Below, one piece after another: positions 26,531-34,471 of a stretch of 49,501 bases of DNA. The notes beneath the pieces were generated by a model. It was not told where the DNA came from. It ran no database searches and saw nothing but the letters and a program-made list of their open reading frames with translations. How positions within the stretch are numbered: the stretch's first letter is position 1; every line of letters starts with the position of its first letter. The DNA comes from Saprospiraceae bacterium. GTDB taxonomy: Bacteria > Bacteroidota > Bacteroidia > Chitinophagales > Saprospiraceae. Both the position numbers and the translations under genes were made by a program. The stretch lies in contig JAHCHX010000005.1 of the NCBI GenBank assembly GCA_026129545.1, positions 1 to 49,501 on the forward strand. The letters run 5' to 3'.

Positions 26531-27580
26531 TTAAAACCCCAGCGTCGCCACCACAGGATAGTGGTCCGAATCGCCCGCCCTGATGGTGTGGCAGGCATAC
26601 ACCGAAAAACCAGTTTCGGCCAGCACATAGTCAATGCGCAAAAGAGGCAACACGCCTGCGAAGGTGGTGCCGAGACCCAAACCCTTTTTGCGAAAGGTAT
26701 CGGAAAGCCCCTGCGAGATGTGTGCATACACAAAGGAGTTGGGCGTGTCGTTGAAATCGCCGCACACCACGATGGGATGAGGCGAGGAAATGAGATGCTG
26801 ACGCACGCGCTGCGCTTGCTCGGCCCGGATGCGGGTGGCGCCTCCCACTCGTCTGAGCACGCCGCCGATTTCTCTCCAAGTGTCGCGCTCCTTCAAATTG
26901 GGATTTTCTATGACCTTCTCAGTCGTGACAGTGACCTTGTTCGATTGCAAGTGTATGCTGTAGATGCGAACCAACTTTTTCCCAACGCGCACATCGGCCC
27001 AAAGCGACGAATTGGAAGTCTTATCGAATGGGATTTCGCCCCCCGCCTCTATGGGGAATCGGCTGAAGATGACCGTGCCTTTTTTGAGGTTGAAGGTGTA
27101 GTCGTAGCCCATTTTTTTCCCCAGCAGATGATAGAACTTGGTTCCGATTTCCTGCACGCACAGCACGTCTGGCACCCCGTTTTTTTTCCAAAAACGAGCG
27201 TAACGCTCGGCAGTGGCCTCCCTGAACGAGTCGGAAATAAAGTGTTGGCCGTGCCACACGCCGCCGATGTTGTGCGTGGCCACCGTGAAGGCCCCCTCCG
27301 GCTTGGTGTCTTTCCCAAAGTCGAAGCCCAAAAAGCCGGTGACATACTGCCAGCCAAAAACCAAGATGCCCAAGTGATACAAGGCAAAACGGCTGGCTCG
27401 CCAAGTCCACAACACAACGAGGAACAAATTGGCCAACAAGAGCCACGGGAAAGCGGTGCCAAAAAACGCCAGCCACGGGAAGGACGCGGGATTGACGTGC
27501 GGGCAGATGTATGCCAGCAGCGTCAGCAGCACCACGGCGGCACTGATGATTTTGACCGCGTTCTTGATGAGGTAGCGCAT
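26531..27580 (-). CDS. Membrane-anchored endonuclease/exonuclease/phosphatase family protein
   Basis: 349 residues. About three hydrophobic helices occupy the first ~85 residues. The EEP domain follows: TVATHNIGG, DVLCVQEIG (metal-binding Glu), YSIHLQSNK, VVCGDFNDTPNS (Asp and Asn) and DSDHYPVVATLGF (terminal Asp-His pair). It hydrolyses phosphodiester or phosphomonoester bonds, possibly of lipid or nucleotide substrates, outside the cytoplasmic membrane. Its ATG immediately follows the stop of the rhomboid gene, so the pair is translationally linked. Confidence 0.9.
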   Translation of the reverse strand: MRYLIKNAVKIISAAVVLLTLLAYICPHVNPASFPWLAFFGTAFPWLLLANLFLVVLWTWRASRFALYHLGILVFGWQYVTGFLGFDFGKDTKPEGAFTVATHNIGGVWHGQHFISDSFREATAERYARFWKKNGVPDVLCVQEIGTKFYHLLGKKMGYDYTFNLKKGTVIFSRFPIEAGGEIPFDKTSNSSLWADVRVGKKLVRIYSIHLQSNKVTVTTEKVIENPNLKERDTWREIGGVLRRVGGATRIRAEQAQRVRQHLISSPHPIVVCGDFNDTPNSFVYAHISQGLSDTFRKKGLGLGTTFAGVLPLLRIDYVLAETGFSVYACHTIRAGDSDHYPVVATLGF

Positions 27581-28498
27581 CTATTTTTTGCTTGCTTCGT
27601 AGAGAAAGTCTTTTTCCTCCTGCTCGAGATTTTCGTAACCTCTCTCCTTGATTTTGTCCAGAATGGCATCGAGACGCTCTTGGAACGACAGGTCGTTCGT
27701 GTCGCTCACATTGCTGCCCTTAGCCCCGCCGAAAGTGGCGCGGAAGGCGGGTTGGGTCTTGCGTTTTGTCTTTTTGGGGCGCGGGCGAGCCGGTGCGAAC
27801 AAACTCATGAGCCTGTCCAAAAAGCGGTTAATCGGCTCCGATAGGTCGCGGTCGTCGCGCAGTAGAAACACGAACCAGCAGCCTGCCGCAAAGCCTCCGA
27901 GATGCGCCGCGTGGCCGCCCGTGTTGCTTTGGTTGGCTATGCCCACAAAGTCGAGCAACACCAGCACCAGCACGATGTACTTCACCTTCACCTCGCCAAG
28001 CAGAAAGAGCATGACGCGATAGTCGGGCGCAAGGATGAGCGCAGCCCCCGCCAGCGCCATTATCGCGCCAGAGGCTCCCAAAGCGTAGGAACCAACATAA
28101 GGCATGAATTGGGCAGAGAAAAAGTAAAGCACATTGCCCACCAAGCCGCCCAAAAGGTAGATCGGCAGCACCCGCCTGTCGCCTATCAAATCGCCGACAA
28201 TGATGCCGAAGAGATAGAGCGTGATGGTATTGCCCAAAAAATGCCAAAAGCTTTCGTGCAGGAAAATACTGGTGACGGGTGCCCAAAAATGCCAGAGCAG
28301 TTTCCAATCGCCCGGCATGCAAAAGAACAGCAGCACCTGCTCGTACCAGTCGCCCGCCCTGCCAGTCATCCACAACAACACAAAGAGGATTTTCACCAAC
28401 ACGAACACGGCAAAGTTCAGGATGACCAATCGCGTCACCATGTTGCCAGCTCGAAACGAATGTTTGATGTCTTCCCAAATGGACCTAAAAACCGCCAT
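27581..28498 (-). CDS. Rhomboid family intramembrane serine protease
   Basis: 305 residues. Six helices with the rhomboid signatures: HESFWHFLGNTITLYLFG (the H...H-xxN loop), YALGASGAIMALAG with the catalytic Ser in GASG, and NTGGHAAHLGGFAAG with the catalytic His. The cytosolic C-terminal tail (RPKKTKRKTQPAF..., then FQERLDAILDKIKERGYENL, then EKDFLYEASKK) is a conserved Bacteroidota 'DKI.e.G...LT.eE...L' element. It cleaves membrane proteins within the bilayer. It is co-transcribed with the second rhomboid upstream and the EEP gene downstream. Confidence 0.95.
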   Translation of the reverse strand: MAVFRSIWEDIKHSFRAGNMVTRLVILNFAVFVLVKILFVLLWMTGRAGDWYEQVLLFFCMPGDWKLLWHFWAPVTSIFLHESFWHFLGNTITLYLFGIIVGDLIGDRRVLPIYLLGGLVGNVLYFFSAQFMPYVGSYALGASGAIMALAGAALILAPDYRVMLFLLGEVKVKYIVLVLVLLDFVGIANQSNTGGHAAHLGGFAAGCWFVFLLRDDRDLSEPINRFLDRLMSLFAPARPRPKKTKRKTQPAFRATFGGAKGSNVSDTNDLSFQERLDAILDKIKERGYENLEQEEKDFLYEASKK

Positions 28499-28540
28499 TG
28501 CTTTTTGTTGAATCGGTGTAGGATGTGAAATCGGTGTTCG

Positions 28541-29209
28541 TCATTGGAAACGCCCCCGATACCAAATCATTATCAATATGAAACCAAAAACCGCGCCGCC
28601 CAAGTGAGCAAAATGCGCCACCCCCGTCGAAAAGCGTTGCACTCCATAAAATAGCTCCAGCCCCGCCATAATCGGTACGAAATACTTGGCTTTGAGGGAT
28701 ATGGGCGGAAACAGCAGACTGATTATCTGGTTCGGGAAAAGATAGGCAAATGCAGCCAAAATCCCGAAAACAGCCCCCGATGCCCCCAGCATCGGCACGT
28801 TCCAAGCGCGAGGGTCCATGCCCATCTGCTGAAGCTCCCACCACTGCACGCCCGTGTAGAGAATGTAAGCGCCCACACCACAAAACAAATAATAAAACAA
28901 AAAGCGCCTATGTCCCCACACCATTTCTATCATAGGGCCGAAAATATAGAGCGCCAACATATTGAACAGCAGGTGCATCAAGTTGCCGTGCATGAATATA
29001 TGGGTCGCTATCTGGTAAGGTCGAAAGTATTCTGAACCCGGCATATAAACCGCCAACGCCAAGCGCCCCATGTCGTAGTATTCGCCAGTCGTGTAGTCCC
29101 GCTGTGGCTCGCCAAGAATAATGTATGTGCCTACGAACATCAGGACGTTGATGATAATCAGGTGCCGGACGACACCCGTGAAAGGTTGGTAGAATTGAAA
29201 TTGGGACAT
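28541..29209 (-). CDS. Second rhomboid family intramembrane serine protease
   Basis: 222 residues from ATG 29209 (MSQFQFYQPFTGVVRHLIII); codons further upstream look non-coding. HIFMHGNLMHLLFNMLALYI gives the HxxxN loop, PMLGASGAVFGILAA the catalytic Ser, and GVAHFAHLGGAVFG the catalytic His. It has a minimal six-helix core without a C-terminal tail, unlike its neighbour. Only 42 bp separate the two, so this is a tandem rhomboid operon. Both have all catalytic residues. Confidence 0.95.
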   Translation of the reverse strand: MSQFQFYQPFTGVVRHLIIINVLMFVGTYIILGEPQRDYTTGEYYDMGRLALAVYMPGSEYFRPYQIATHIFMHGNLMHLLFNMLALYIFGPMIEMVWGHRRFLFYYLFCGVGAYILYTGVQWWELQQMGMDPRAWNVPMLGASGAVFGILAAFAYLFPNQIISLLFPPISLKAKYFVPIMAGLELFYGVQRFSTGVAHFAHLGGAVFGFILIMIWYRGRFQ

Positions 29210-29342
29210 CGGTCGAGCGCGAACAGTTTGTTTTTTCCGCAAAAACAGGCGGAGGCGAGTGTTGTTTTTGAGTTCGTGAATGGAAGGCCAAATGTATCCA
29301 CCTTGCGTTATTTGAACAAAAAAAACGATGTCTCGAAAAACT

Positions 29343-30299
29343 TTACCAGAGACACAGCGCAAATACGCCCATGATGAAGATAGCGAAGAAAACCCGCGCC
29401 AGTCGCCGCTCCCTACGAATGATGGTTTGCTCCGGTTGGTTGCGTGCCAAATCGTTGCCCGCCCGAATGACTTGCAGCAACACCATCGAAATCAAGAAAT
29501 AACAAAGGAGATAGATTTTGTCCATCAACACCATGTAGCCCGTGTCGGGCAGCGCGTCGCTGTACGACTGTTGCAGAAACACCGCCGTCAGCAGCCCGCC
29601 AATGGGCAACGACGAGCGCGTGTCAATGTAGGAAGGGTGCAGAATGAGCGCCCCGATGCTGACCAGCATGACAATCAAAATGGGCAGCAACATCTTGAGG
29701 ATGAAATAACTCAGCGGGCGTGCCAGCGTGACGGTGAAGGTCAGGTTGCTGTATCGTTGGGCGTTTTCCTCTGGGTTGCCGAAGTCCGTGCCGTAGTCAT
29801 GAACGGACGATTGCAACTGGCAGCCCTTCGTCTCCCAGCCGATGAGCTTCAGGGTGTTACGAATTTCGGCAGCGTTGGTGTCGGGCAGATACACGAGCGC
29901 CGCGGCAGGATGCTCCGGGCTTTCAATCTGTATGTCGAGTTTGTGTTTGTCCAAAGGAAAACGGCTGAGGGAAAAAGAGTGAAAAAAACGACCCTCCACC
30001 CTGAAAATGCGATAATTGGTGCCGTCTTTCAACAAAAAACTGCTGCTGTCGCCCGATTGCTCGTGCGCCATGCTCCATTTTTCTATCAGGTTGACGAACT
30101 CGATTTCCGTGGGGTCAATCTCTCCCTTCCATTTGAACCAAATGTAAAAATCTGCGTAGAACGAATGTTCGTCCATGTTCAGGTCATACAAATTCATCAA
30201 GTAGATGCCGACATGGACAGGTTGCGGCTGAGCCACCAAGTCAGGTGCGGCACAAAAAGAAAAAAGGCAGGCAATCAAGAATTTACGCGGTGACATCAT
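29343..30299 (-). CDS. Pentameric ligand-gated ion channel (Cys-loop family) homologue
   Basis: 318 residues with a signal peptide (to about AAPDLVAQ). The extracellular domain includes VHVGIYLMNLYDLNMDEHSF, YADFYIWFKW and SRFPLDKHKLDIQIES. The last has the conserved FP-D-H-L of the Cys-loop/Pro-loop, without the cysteines, as in GLIC and ELIC. Four helices follow: PLSYFILKMLLPILIVMLVS, then SSLPIGGLLTAVFLQQSYSD (pore-lining M2), YMVLMDKIYLLCYFLI and the last near RVFFAIFIMGVFALCLW. A short arginine-rich M3-M4 loop is present. It is predicted to form a pentameric cation- or anion-selective channel. The ligand is unknown. Confidence 0.85.
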   Translation of the reverse strand: MMSPRKFLIACLFSFCAAPDLVAQPQPVHVGIYLMNLYDLNMDEHSFYADFYIWFKWKGEIDPTEIEFVNLIEKWSMAHEQSGDSSSFLLKDGTNYRIFRVEGRFFHSFSLSRFPLDKHKLDIQIESPEHPAAALVYLPDTNAAEIRNTLKLIGWETKGCQLQSSVHDYGTDFGNPEENAQRYSNLTFTVTLARPLSYFILKMLLPILIVMLVSIGALILHPSYIDTRSSLPIGGLLTAVFLQQSYSDALPDTGYMVLMDKIYLLCYFLISMVLLQVIRAGNDLARNQPEQTIIRRERRLARVFFAIFIMGVFALCLW

Positions 30300-30391
30300 T
30301 CATGTTTTTGGCCAAAAATAGCGTGTTTTCACCTGTTCATGCGAGTGCAATGTTCAGCTATCTCCCCCAATTTTGTGGCAAAAAAACGACC

Positions 30392-31927
30392 ATGCGCCGT
30401 TTGTGCCTTTTTATCCCGCTGACAACCTTCTTTTCCTCCCTTTTTGCCCAAAAACTGACCGATGCCCGACCGATTCATCAGCCAGATTCTGGGGTGCTCA
30501 CAGCTGGAGCTCTTGATGCGGAAGGCAACCTCTACCTTGCTTCCACGCTAAATCTTAAAAATACCTTTGGGCAAAGTGGCATATTGGGGCTGTTCCCGGC
30601 GGGCGACCCGGTATTGAGCAAATACCACCCCGACGGAACACTGCTCTGGCGGCGCGAATTCCCCGGCAACATCGCCCGCATCTGCGACGCCGCGCTGACA
30701 CCCGACGGCGGCTTGGTCATCACAGGCGGCTATGTGGACACTTTTCGGCTGACTCCCGATTGGCTTATTCCCGGAGTCAACGACTACGATGCCAGTTTTT
30801 TCATCGCAAAACTGGCTCCCGATGGACATTTTCAATGGGTGGACACCTACCTAAGCACGTTGCCGGAAGACTGTCTTGGCTGGACGCTGGCGGTAGCCCC
30901 CGATGCGATCTACGTCGCCGGCATCCACGAAGCGATACAGTCGAGACTGCGGCGCTACAACTTCGACGGCAATTTGCAACTTGAAAAAACACTCGACATT
31001 CGCAGCATCAGCCAACTCGCGCTCGACGACGAAGGGCGGTTGTACGCCGTCGGCACAGCCGCTCCGTGGGACATGTTCGCCAACCTAATGGTGCCCGAAC
31101 CACCGATGCAAACCGGCTATGCCAACTATATCGTCCGGCTCGATTCCTCTTTCACGGCGCATTGGATTCGAGCATACAACTACATCACATTCGACGAGCA
31201 TCCCAAAGTGGCGGTGTTTGGCGGCAACGCCTTCCTGCTGTCGTACGACTTCGATGCCGGCCCCAACCAATCCGCAGGCTACCGATTAAAAGCCTACTCG
31301 CCCAACGGCGACCCGCTGTGGTCAGACACTATTCTTGAAGGTTTTCTCTCCACTGACTACCCACACGCTGCGTTGCAGCCTTTTTGTGGCCGTTTGTTGC
31401 TCCAGTTTTCTGACATCGGCGGCATGGCTGTGCGCTCTTACGATGCCAATTTCGACGACAACCTGCTCGTGCAAGGTTCAAACGGCGGCTTCCTCGGCTC
31501 TTTTCCCTTTCTCCGTACCAATAAAAAACACGCGATATTCGGCTCCAATTTCCGAAATACCACCCTTGATTTTGGTGACGATTTTTCCCTGCAAAACGAC
31601 AAAACACCCGGCTTTCAGCAATTTGTCCTGCAATTCGAGTGTCCCGACCAGTCGAGCAGCAGCCCCGTGCCGCCGCCAGTCCCAGCCTCATGGAGCCTTG
31701 CCCCCAATCCCGCGACCCACGTCGCCAGTCTGCATCGGCTTTCGGGCAAAGTCCCGCACACTGCCCGCGTCGAATTGCTCGACGCTGCGGGGCATCTGCA
31801 TTGGAGCGGCGATGTGCTTTCGGAGCAAACGGCTGTCCCGTTGGAGACGCTACCAACTGGCATTTACTTTTTGCGAGTGATGAGCGAAGAAGGGGTATTC
31901 GTGTTGAAGGGGATGAGGAGGCAATAA
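30392..31927 (+). CDS. Secreted beta-propeller-like protein with T9SS type A sorting domain
   Basis: About 511 residues from ATG 30392 (MRRLCLFIPLTTFFSSLFAQ, signal peptide). The body repeats phrases such as LLWRREFPGNIARICDAALT-PDGGLVITGGYVD, FFIAKLAPDGHFQWVDTYL and LALDDEGRLYAVGTA, a pattern of delta-60/SBBP-type propeller repeats. The end carries the sorting domain: WSLAPNPATHVASLHRLSG, VELLDAAGHLHW and LPTGIYFLRVMSEEG, with a basic terminus. It is exported by type IX secretion. A frame open from 30245 upstream is not coding, because it lies before the signal peptide. Confidence 0.88.
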   Translation: MRRLCLFIPLTTFFSSLFAQKLTDARPIHQPDSGVLTAGALDAEGNLYLASTLNLKNTFGQSGILGLFPAGDPVLSKYHPDGTLLWRREFPGNIARICDAALTPDGGLVITGGYVDTFRLTPDWLIPGVNDYDASFFIAKLAPDGHFQWVDTYLSTLPEDCLGWTLAVAPDAIYVAGIHEAIQSRLRRYNFDGNLQLEKTLDIRSISQLALDDEGRLYAVGTAAPWDMFANLMVPEPPMQTGYANYIVRLDSSFTAHWIRAYNYITFDEHPKVAVFGGNAFLLSYDFDAGPNQSAGYRLKAYSPNGDPLWSDTILEGFLSTDYPHAALQPFCGRLLLQFSDIGGMAVRSYDANFDDNLLVQGSNGGFLGSFPFLRTNKKHAIFGSNFRNTTLDFGDDFSLQNDKTPGFQQFVLQFECPDQSSSSPVPPPVPASWSLAPNPATHVASLHRLSGKVPHTARVELLDAAGHLHWSGDVLSEQTAVPLETLPTGIYFLRVMSEEGVFVLKGMRRQ

Positions 31928-32292
31928 ATTCCTAAAACGTCGGGCGCATTTTCAATGGTCGCAAGTAAATCGGAACGCTGTGCCGGCATATATGCTTCGC
32001 GCCGCTAAGTTTTGGGCATGGCTAAAAGCGCAATCTATTCGAAGTCAGGGACATCAATCATGGTCATCCGACAAATCCCGGTAAATCTAGTGAACCAAGG
32101 TATAAACGCGACCATTGAAAATGCGCCCCAAACGCCCAATGCCCCCATTCCCCTTCCTTCAACCAAGCCATCAAGGGGATAGGAAAACCCAAAAGACAGA
32201 ATTTCTTTCAAAAGACATGGTTGTTTCGTTGGAAAATCTACCTTTGCTCGCAATTTGTTCACCAAAATTATTCACTAAACTTTTTTTGACAG
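31928..32292. other. Intergenic region of 365 bp, no gene seen
   Basis: The stretch between the T9SS protein and the DUF3276 gene has only short unrelated frames. It must hold the promoter of the DUF3276 gene, but I cannot fix a clear TAnnTTTG box. The last 50 bp are A/T-rich. Confidence 0.5.
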
Positions 32293-32982
32293 GTGGAATA
32301 CGGGAATTTCAAACGGAGAGACAACCGGGATTTTCGGGATAGAGACCGAGGTTATGATCGCGACAGAGGCGACAATCGTGACCGGGGCTACGACCGCGAC
32401 CGGGGCTACAACCGCGACCGGGGAGGAGACTTCCGCGACAGAGGCGGCTTTCGCGACCGGGGCGATTTCAGGGACAGAGACAGGGGCGGCTTTCGCGACC
32501 GGGGAGGCTTCGACCGCGACCGGGGCGACCGCGAACAAGAGGAAAGCGTGTTTTCCAAGCGCGTCCGCGCTGGCAAACGCCGCACCTACTTCCTCGATGT
32601 GAAGAAAACGAGGGGCAACGACTACTTCATCACCATCACCGAAAGCACGCGCCGTGAAGATGGCTACGGCTACAAGCGTCACAAAATTTTCCTCTACAAG
32701 GAAGATTTCAATCGCTTTGTTGCCTCGCTCAACGAAGTGGTGAACCACGTCAAGACCGACCTGATGCCGGAATTCGATTACGAAGAATTCGACCGTCGTC
32801 AGGCTGAATGGGAAGCCAACAACCGCGACATGGAAGACGAAGATCTCCGCGACGAAGAAACCGACGAAATCGAAGACCGCGTAGAGACCGACGAAGAAGA
32901 AGAGAAGGACGAAGCTCCCGAAGAGAAAAAATCGCGCAAAAAGAAAGACGAAATTGACGACGAAGACGACTGGAAACTATAA
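32293..32982 (+). CDS. DUF3276 / PUR-alpha-like nucleic-acid-binding protein with RG-rich N-terminus
   Basis: 229 residues starting with GTG at 32293. The in-frame TGA at 32287 excludes a longer form, and no ATG occurs before the conserved domain. Residues 1-82 are a low-complexity repeat of DRDRG, NRDRGY, FRDRGG units. Residues ~85-150 are the DUF3276 domain (SKRVRAGKRRTYFLDVKKTR, then YFITITES, YKRHKIFLYKEDF), a PUR-type fold that binds single-stranded DNA or RNA. The tail is very acidic (DEDLRDEE... to DEDDWKL). Arginine/glycine repeats usually bind RNA and favour condensates; that role is inference. A strong terminator follows at 33011. Confidence 0.9.
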   Translation: MEYGNFKRRDNRDFRDRDRGYDRDRGDNRDRGYDRDRGYNRDRGGDFRDRGGFRDRGDFRDRDRGGFRDRGGFDRDRGDREQEESVFSKRVRAGKRRTYFLDVKKTRGNDYFITITESTRREDGYGYKRHKIFLYKEDFNRFVASLNEVVNHVKTDLMPEFDYEEFDRRQAEWEANNRDMEDEDLRDEETDEIEDRVETDEEEEKDEAPEEKKSRKKKDEIDDEDDWKL

Positions 32983-33010
32983 CCAGTCAAACTGCATCAA
33001 TAAAATCAGG

Positions 33011-33051
33011 AAGCGAAGTGTTGCGTGAGAGCGCAATACGTCGCTTTTTTT
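33011..33051 (+). terminator. Intrinsic terminator of the DUF3276 gene
   Basis: AAGCGAAGTGTTGCG (33011-33025), loop TGAGAG, then CGCAATACGTCGCTT (33032-33046). This is a 15-bp stem with one A/C mismatch and one G-U pair, followed by a run of T to 33051. It has all elements of a rho-independent terminator. Confidence 0.9.
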
Positions 33052-33303
33052 ATTAGTGGGAAAAAAACCGCTCTTGCACCCCCACCCCCTAGGGCAAACG
33101 CATCAAAATACAACCGACCTCGAAGAGGTTTGACATGGGTAGAAATGGTGTGTTTTTGTGATAATTATCACGACCTCGGAGAGGTCAAATGTCTATAGCA
33201 GCAAACAGGTCACCAACATTCGACCCCGCCGGGGTCGTAAACACCGCGAAAATGGGGCGTTTCTACCAACATTTTACCTCTCCGAGGTTTGTGCCATTTT
33301 GAT
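33052..33303. repeat. Cluster of short palindromic GACCTC-type repeats
   Basis: Four imperfect copies of a palindrome lie at ~33115 (CGACCTCGAAGAGGTT), ~33171 (CGACCTCGGAGAGGTC), ~33220 (CGACCCCGCCGGGGTCG) and ~33276 (ACCTCTCCGAGGT, opposite orientation). The outer parts GGCAAACGCATCAAAAT (33092) and ATTTTGATGCGTTTGCC (33295) are inverted copies of each other. The layout resembles clustered REP elements. No gene is seen here. Confidence 0.65.
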
Positions 33304-33357
33304 GCGTTTGCCCCCACCCCCTCCCGCCAGCAGGCGGGAGGGGGTGGGGGCAAACGC
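33304..33357. repeat. Perfect 25-bp inverted repeat with 4-nt loop
   Basis: Left arm 33304-33328 begins GCGTTTGCCCCCACCCCC; loop AGCA; right arm 33333-33357 is its exact reverse complement. It is very GC-rich and lies 56 bp before the likely rlmN start. A related CACCCCCACCCCCT stretch at ~33078 suggests that it is part of the same repeat cluster. It has no T tract. Confidence 0.8.
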
Positions 33358-33412
33358 TAAGCTTTCACGAAAAAAACTGACTAACAACCACTCAACATTC
33401 TCGACCAACACC

Positions 33413-34459
33413 GTGACCGACCTACGCGCCCATTCTTTGCCCGAACTTGAAGCCACCCTCGCGGCGTGGGGAGAGCCGCGTTTTCGCGCCCGCCAACTTT
33501 ATGAATGGCTCTGGACAAAAGCCGTGACGGACCTCGACTCGATGTCGAATCTTTCCAAAGACTTGCGTCAGCGACTAAGGGAGCATTTCACGCTGCACAC
33601 CCTCCGCGAAGACAAAGTGCAGCACAGCGCCGACGGCACCATCAAGACGCGCTGGCTCACTTGGGATGGGCACCGCGTCGAGAGCGTCCTCATTCCCGTG
33701 CCAGCCGAAGAGCGATTTACCGTCTGCGTCAGCACACAAGTCGGATGCAGTCTCACTTGCGCCTTTTGCGCCACCGGACGCATGGGCCGCAAGCGCAACT
33801 TGGAGGCTGCCGAAGTCTTCGACCAAGTAGTGGGCGTGAACCGCCAATGCCTCGAAGCATTTGGCCGCCCACTGACCAATGTGGTTTACATGGGCATGGG
33901 GGAACCCCTACTGACCTACGCCAACACGATGGAGAGCATCGCCCGACTAACCGCCCCCCCCACTCAAGGCGGGTTGGGAATGTCGGCTCGGCGCATCACG
34001 GTCAGCACCGCAGGCATCGCCAAGATGCTCCGAAAATTGGCCGACGATGGCTTTCGCTCCAACCTCGCGCTCAGCCTACACGCCGCCGACGATGCCAAGC
34101 GCAACGAAATAATGCCCATCAACGAGACGAACAACCTCGCCGCACTCATGGAGGCGTTGGAGTATTTTTATCGAAAAACAAAAAACCGCATCTCCTACGA
34201 ATACATCGCCTTCGAGCGCTTCAACGACAGCCTTGAAGATGCCGCCAAACTGGTGCAGCTCTGCCGCCGAAAATTCCCCGTTCGGGTCAATATCATCGAA
34301 TACAACCCGGTAGACGGCGCAGCGTTTGAAAAATCCGACGAAAACCGCCTGAATGCCTTTGCGGCTTACCTCGCCAAGGAAGGCGTGACGGTGACGGTGC
34401 GGCGCAGCCGAGGCAAGGACATTGACGCGGCCTGTGGGCAGCTGGCCAACAAGGGCTAA
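33413..34459 (+). CDS. rlmN: 23S rRNA (adenine-2503-C2)-methyltransferase
   Basis: 348 residues from GTG 33413 (VTDLRAHSLPELEATLAAWG). This start gives the usual family length; the ATG codons upstream lie in the repeat cluster. The N-terminal helical domain (RARQLYEWLWTK) is followed by the radical-SAM motif CSLTCAFCATGRMGRKRNL (Cys112, 116, 119), GMGEPL and SLHAADDAKRNEIMPIN. The methyl-carrying cysteine near the end lies in DAACGQLAN. It methylates A2503 of 23S rRNA and also tRNA adenosine 37, using two SAM molecules. Confidence 0.96.
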   Translation: MTDLRAHSLPELEATLAAWGEPRFRARQLYEWLWTKAVTDLDSMSNLSKDLRQRLREHFTLHTLREDKVQHSADGTIKTRWLTWDGHRVESVLIPVPAEERFTVCVSTQVGCSLTCAFCATGRMGRKRNLEAAEVFDQVVGVNRQCLEAFGRPLTNVVYMGMGEPLLTYANTMESIARLTAPPTQGGLGMSARRITVSTAGIAKMLRKLADDGFRSNLALSLHAADDAKRNEIMPINETNNLAALMEALEYFYRKTKNRISYEYIAFERFNDSLEDAAKLVQLCRRKFPVRVNIIEYNPVDGAAFEKSDENRLNAFAAYLAKEGVTVTVRRSRGKDIDAACGQLANKG

Positions 34460-34471
34460 CCGCGCCCCCTA

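Noticed and set aside
33158..33412. Longer RlmN with an N-terminal extension
   Set aside because: The extension is translated palindromic repeat DNA; the GTG at 33413 gives the normal family length.
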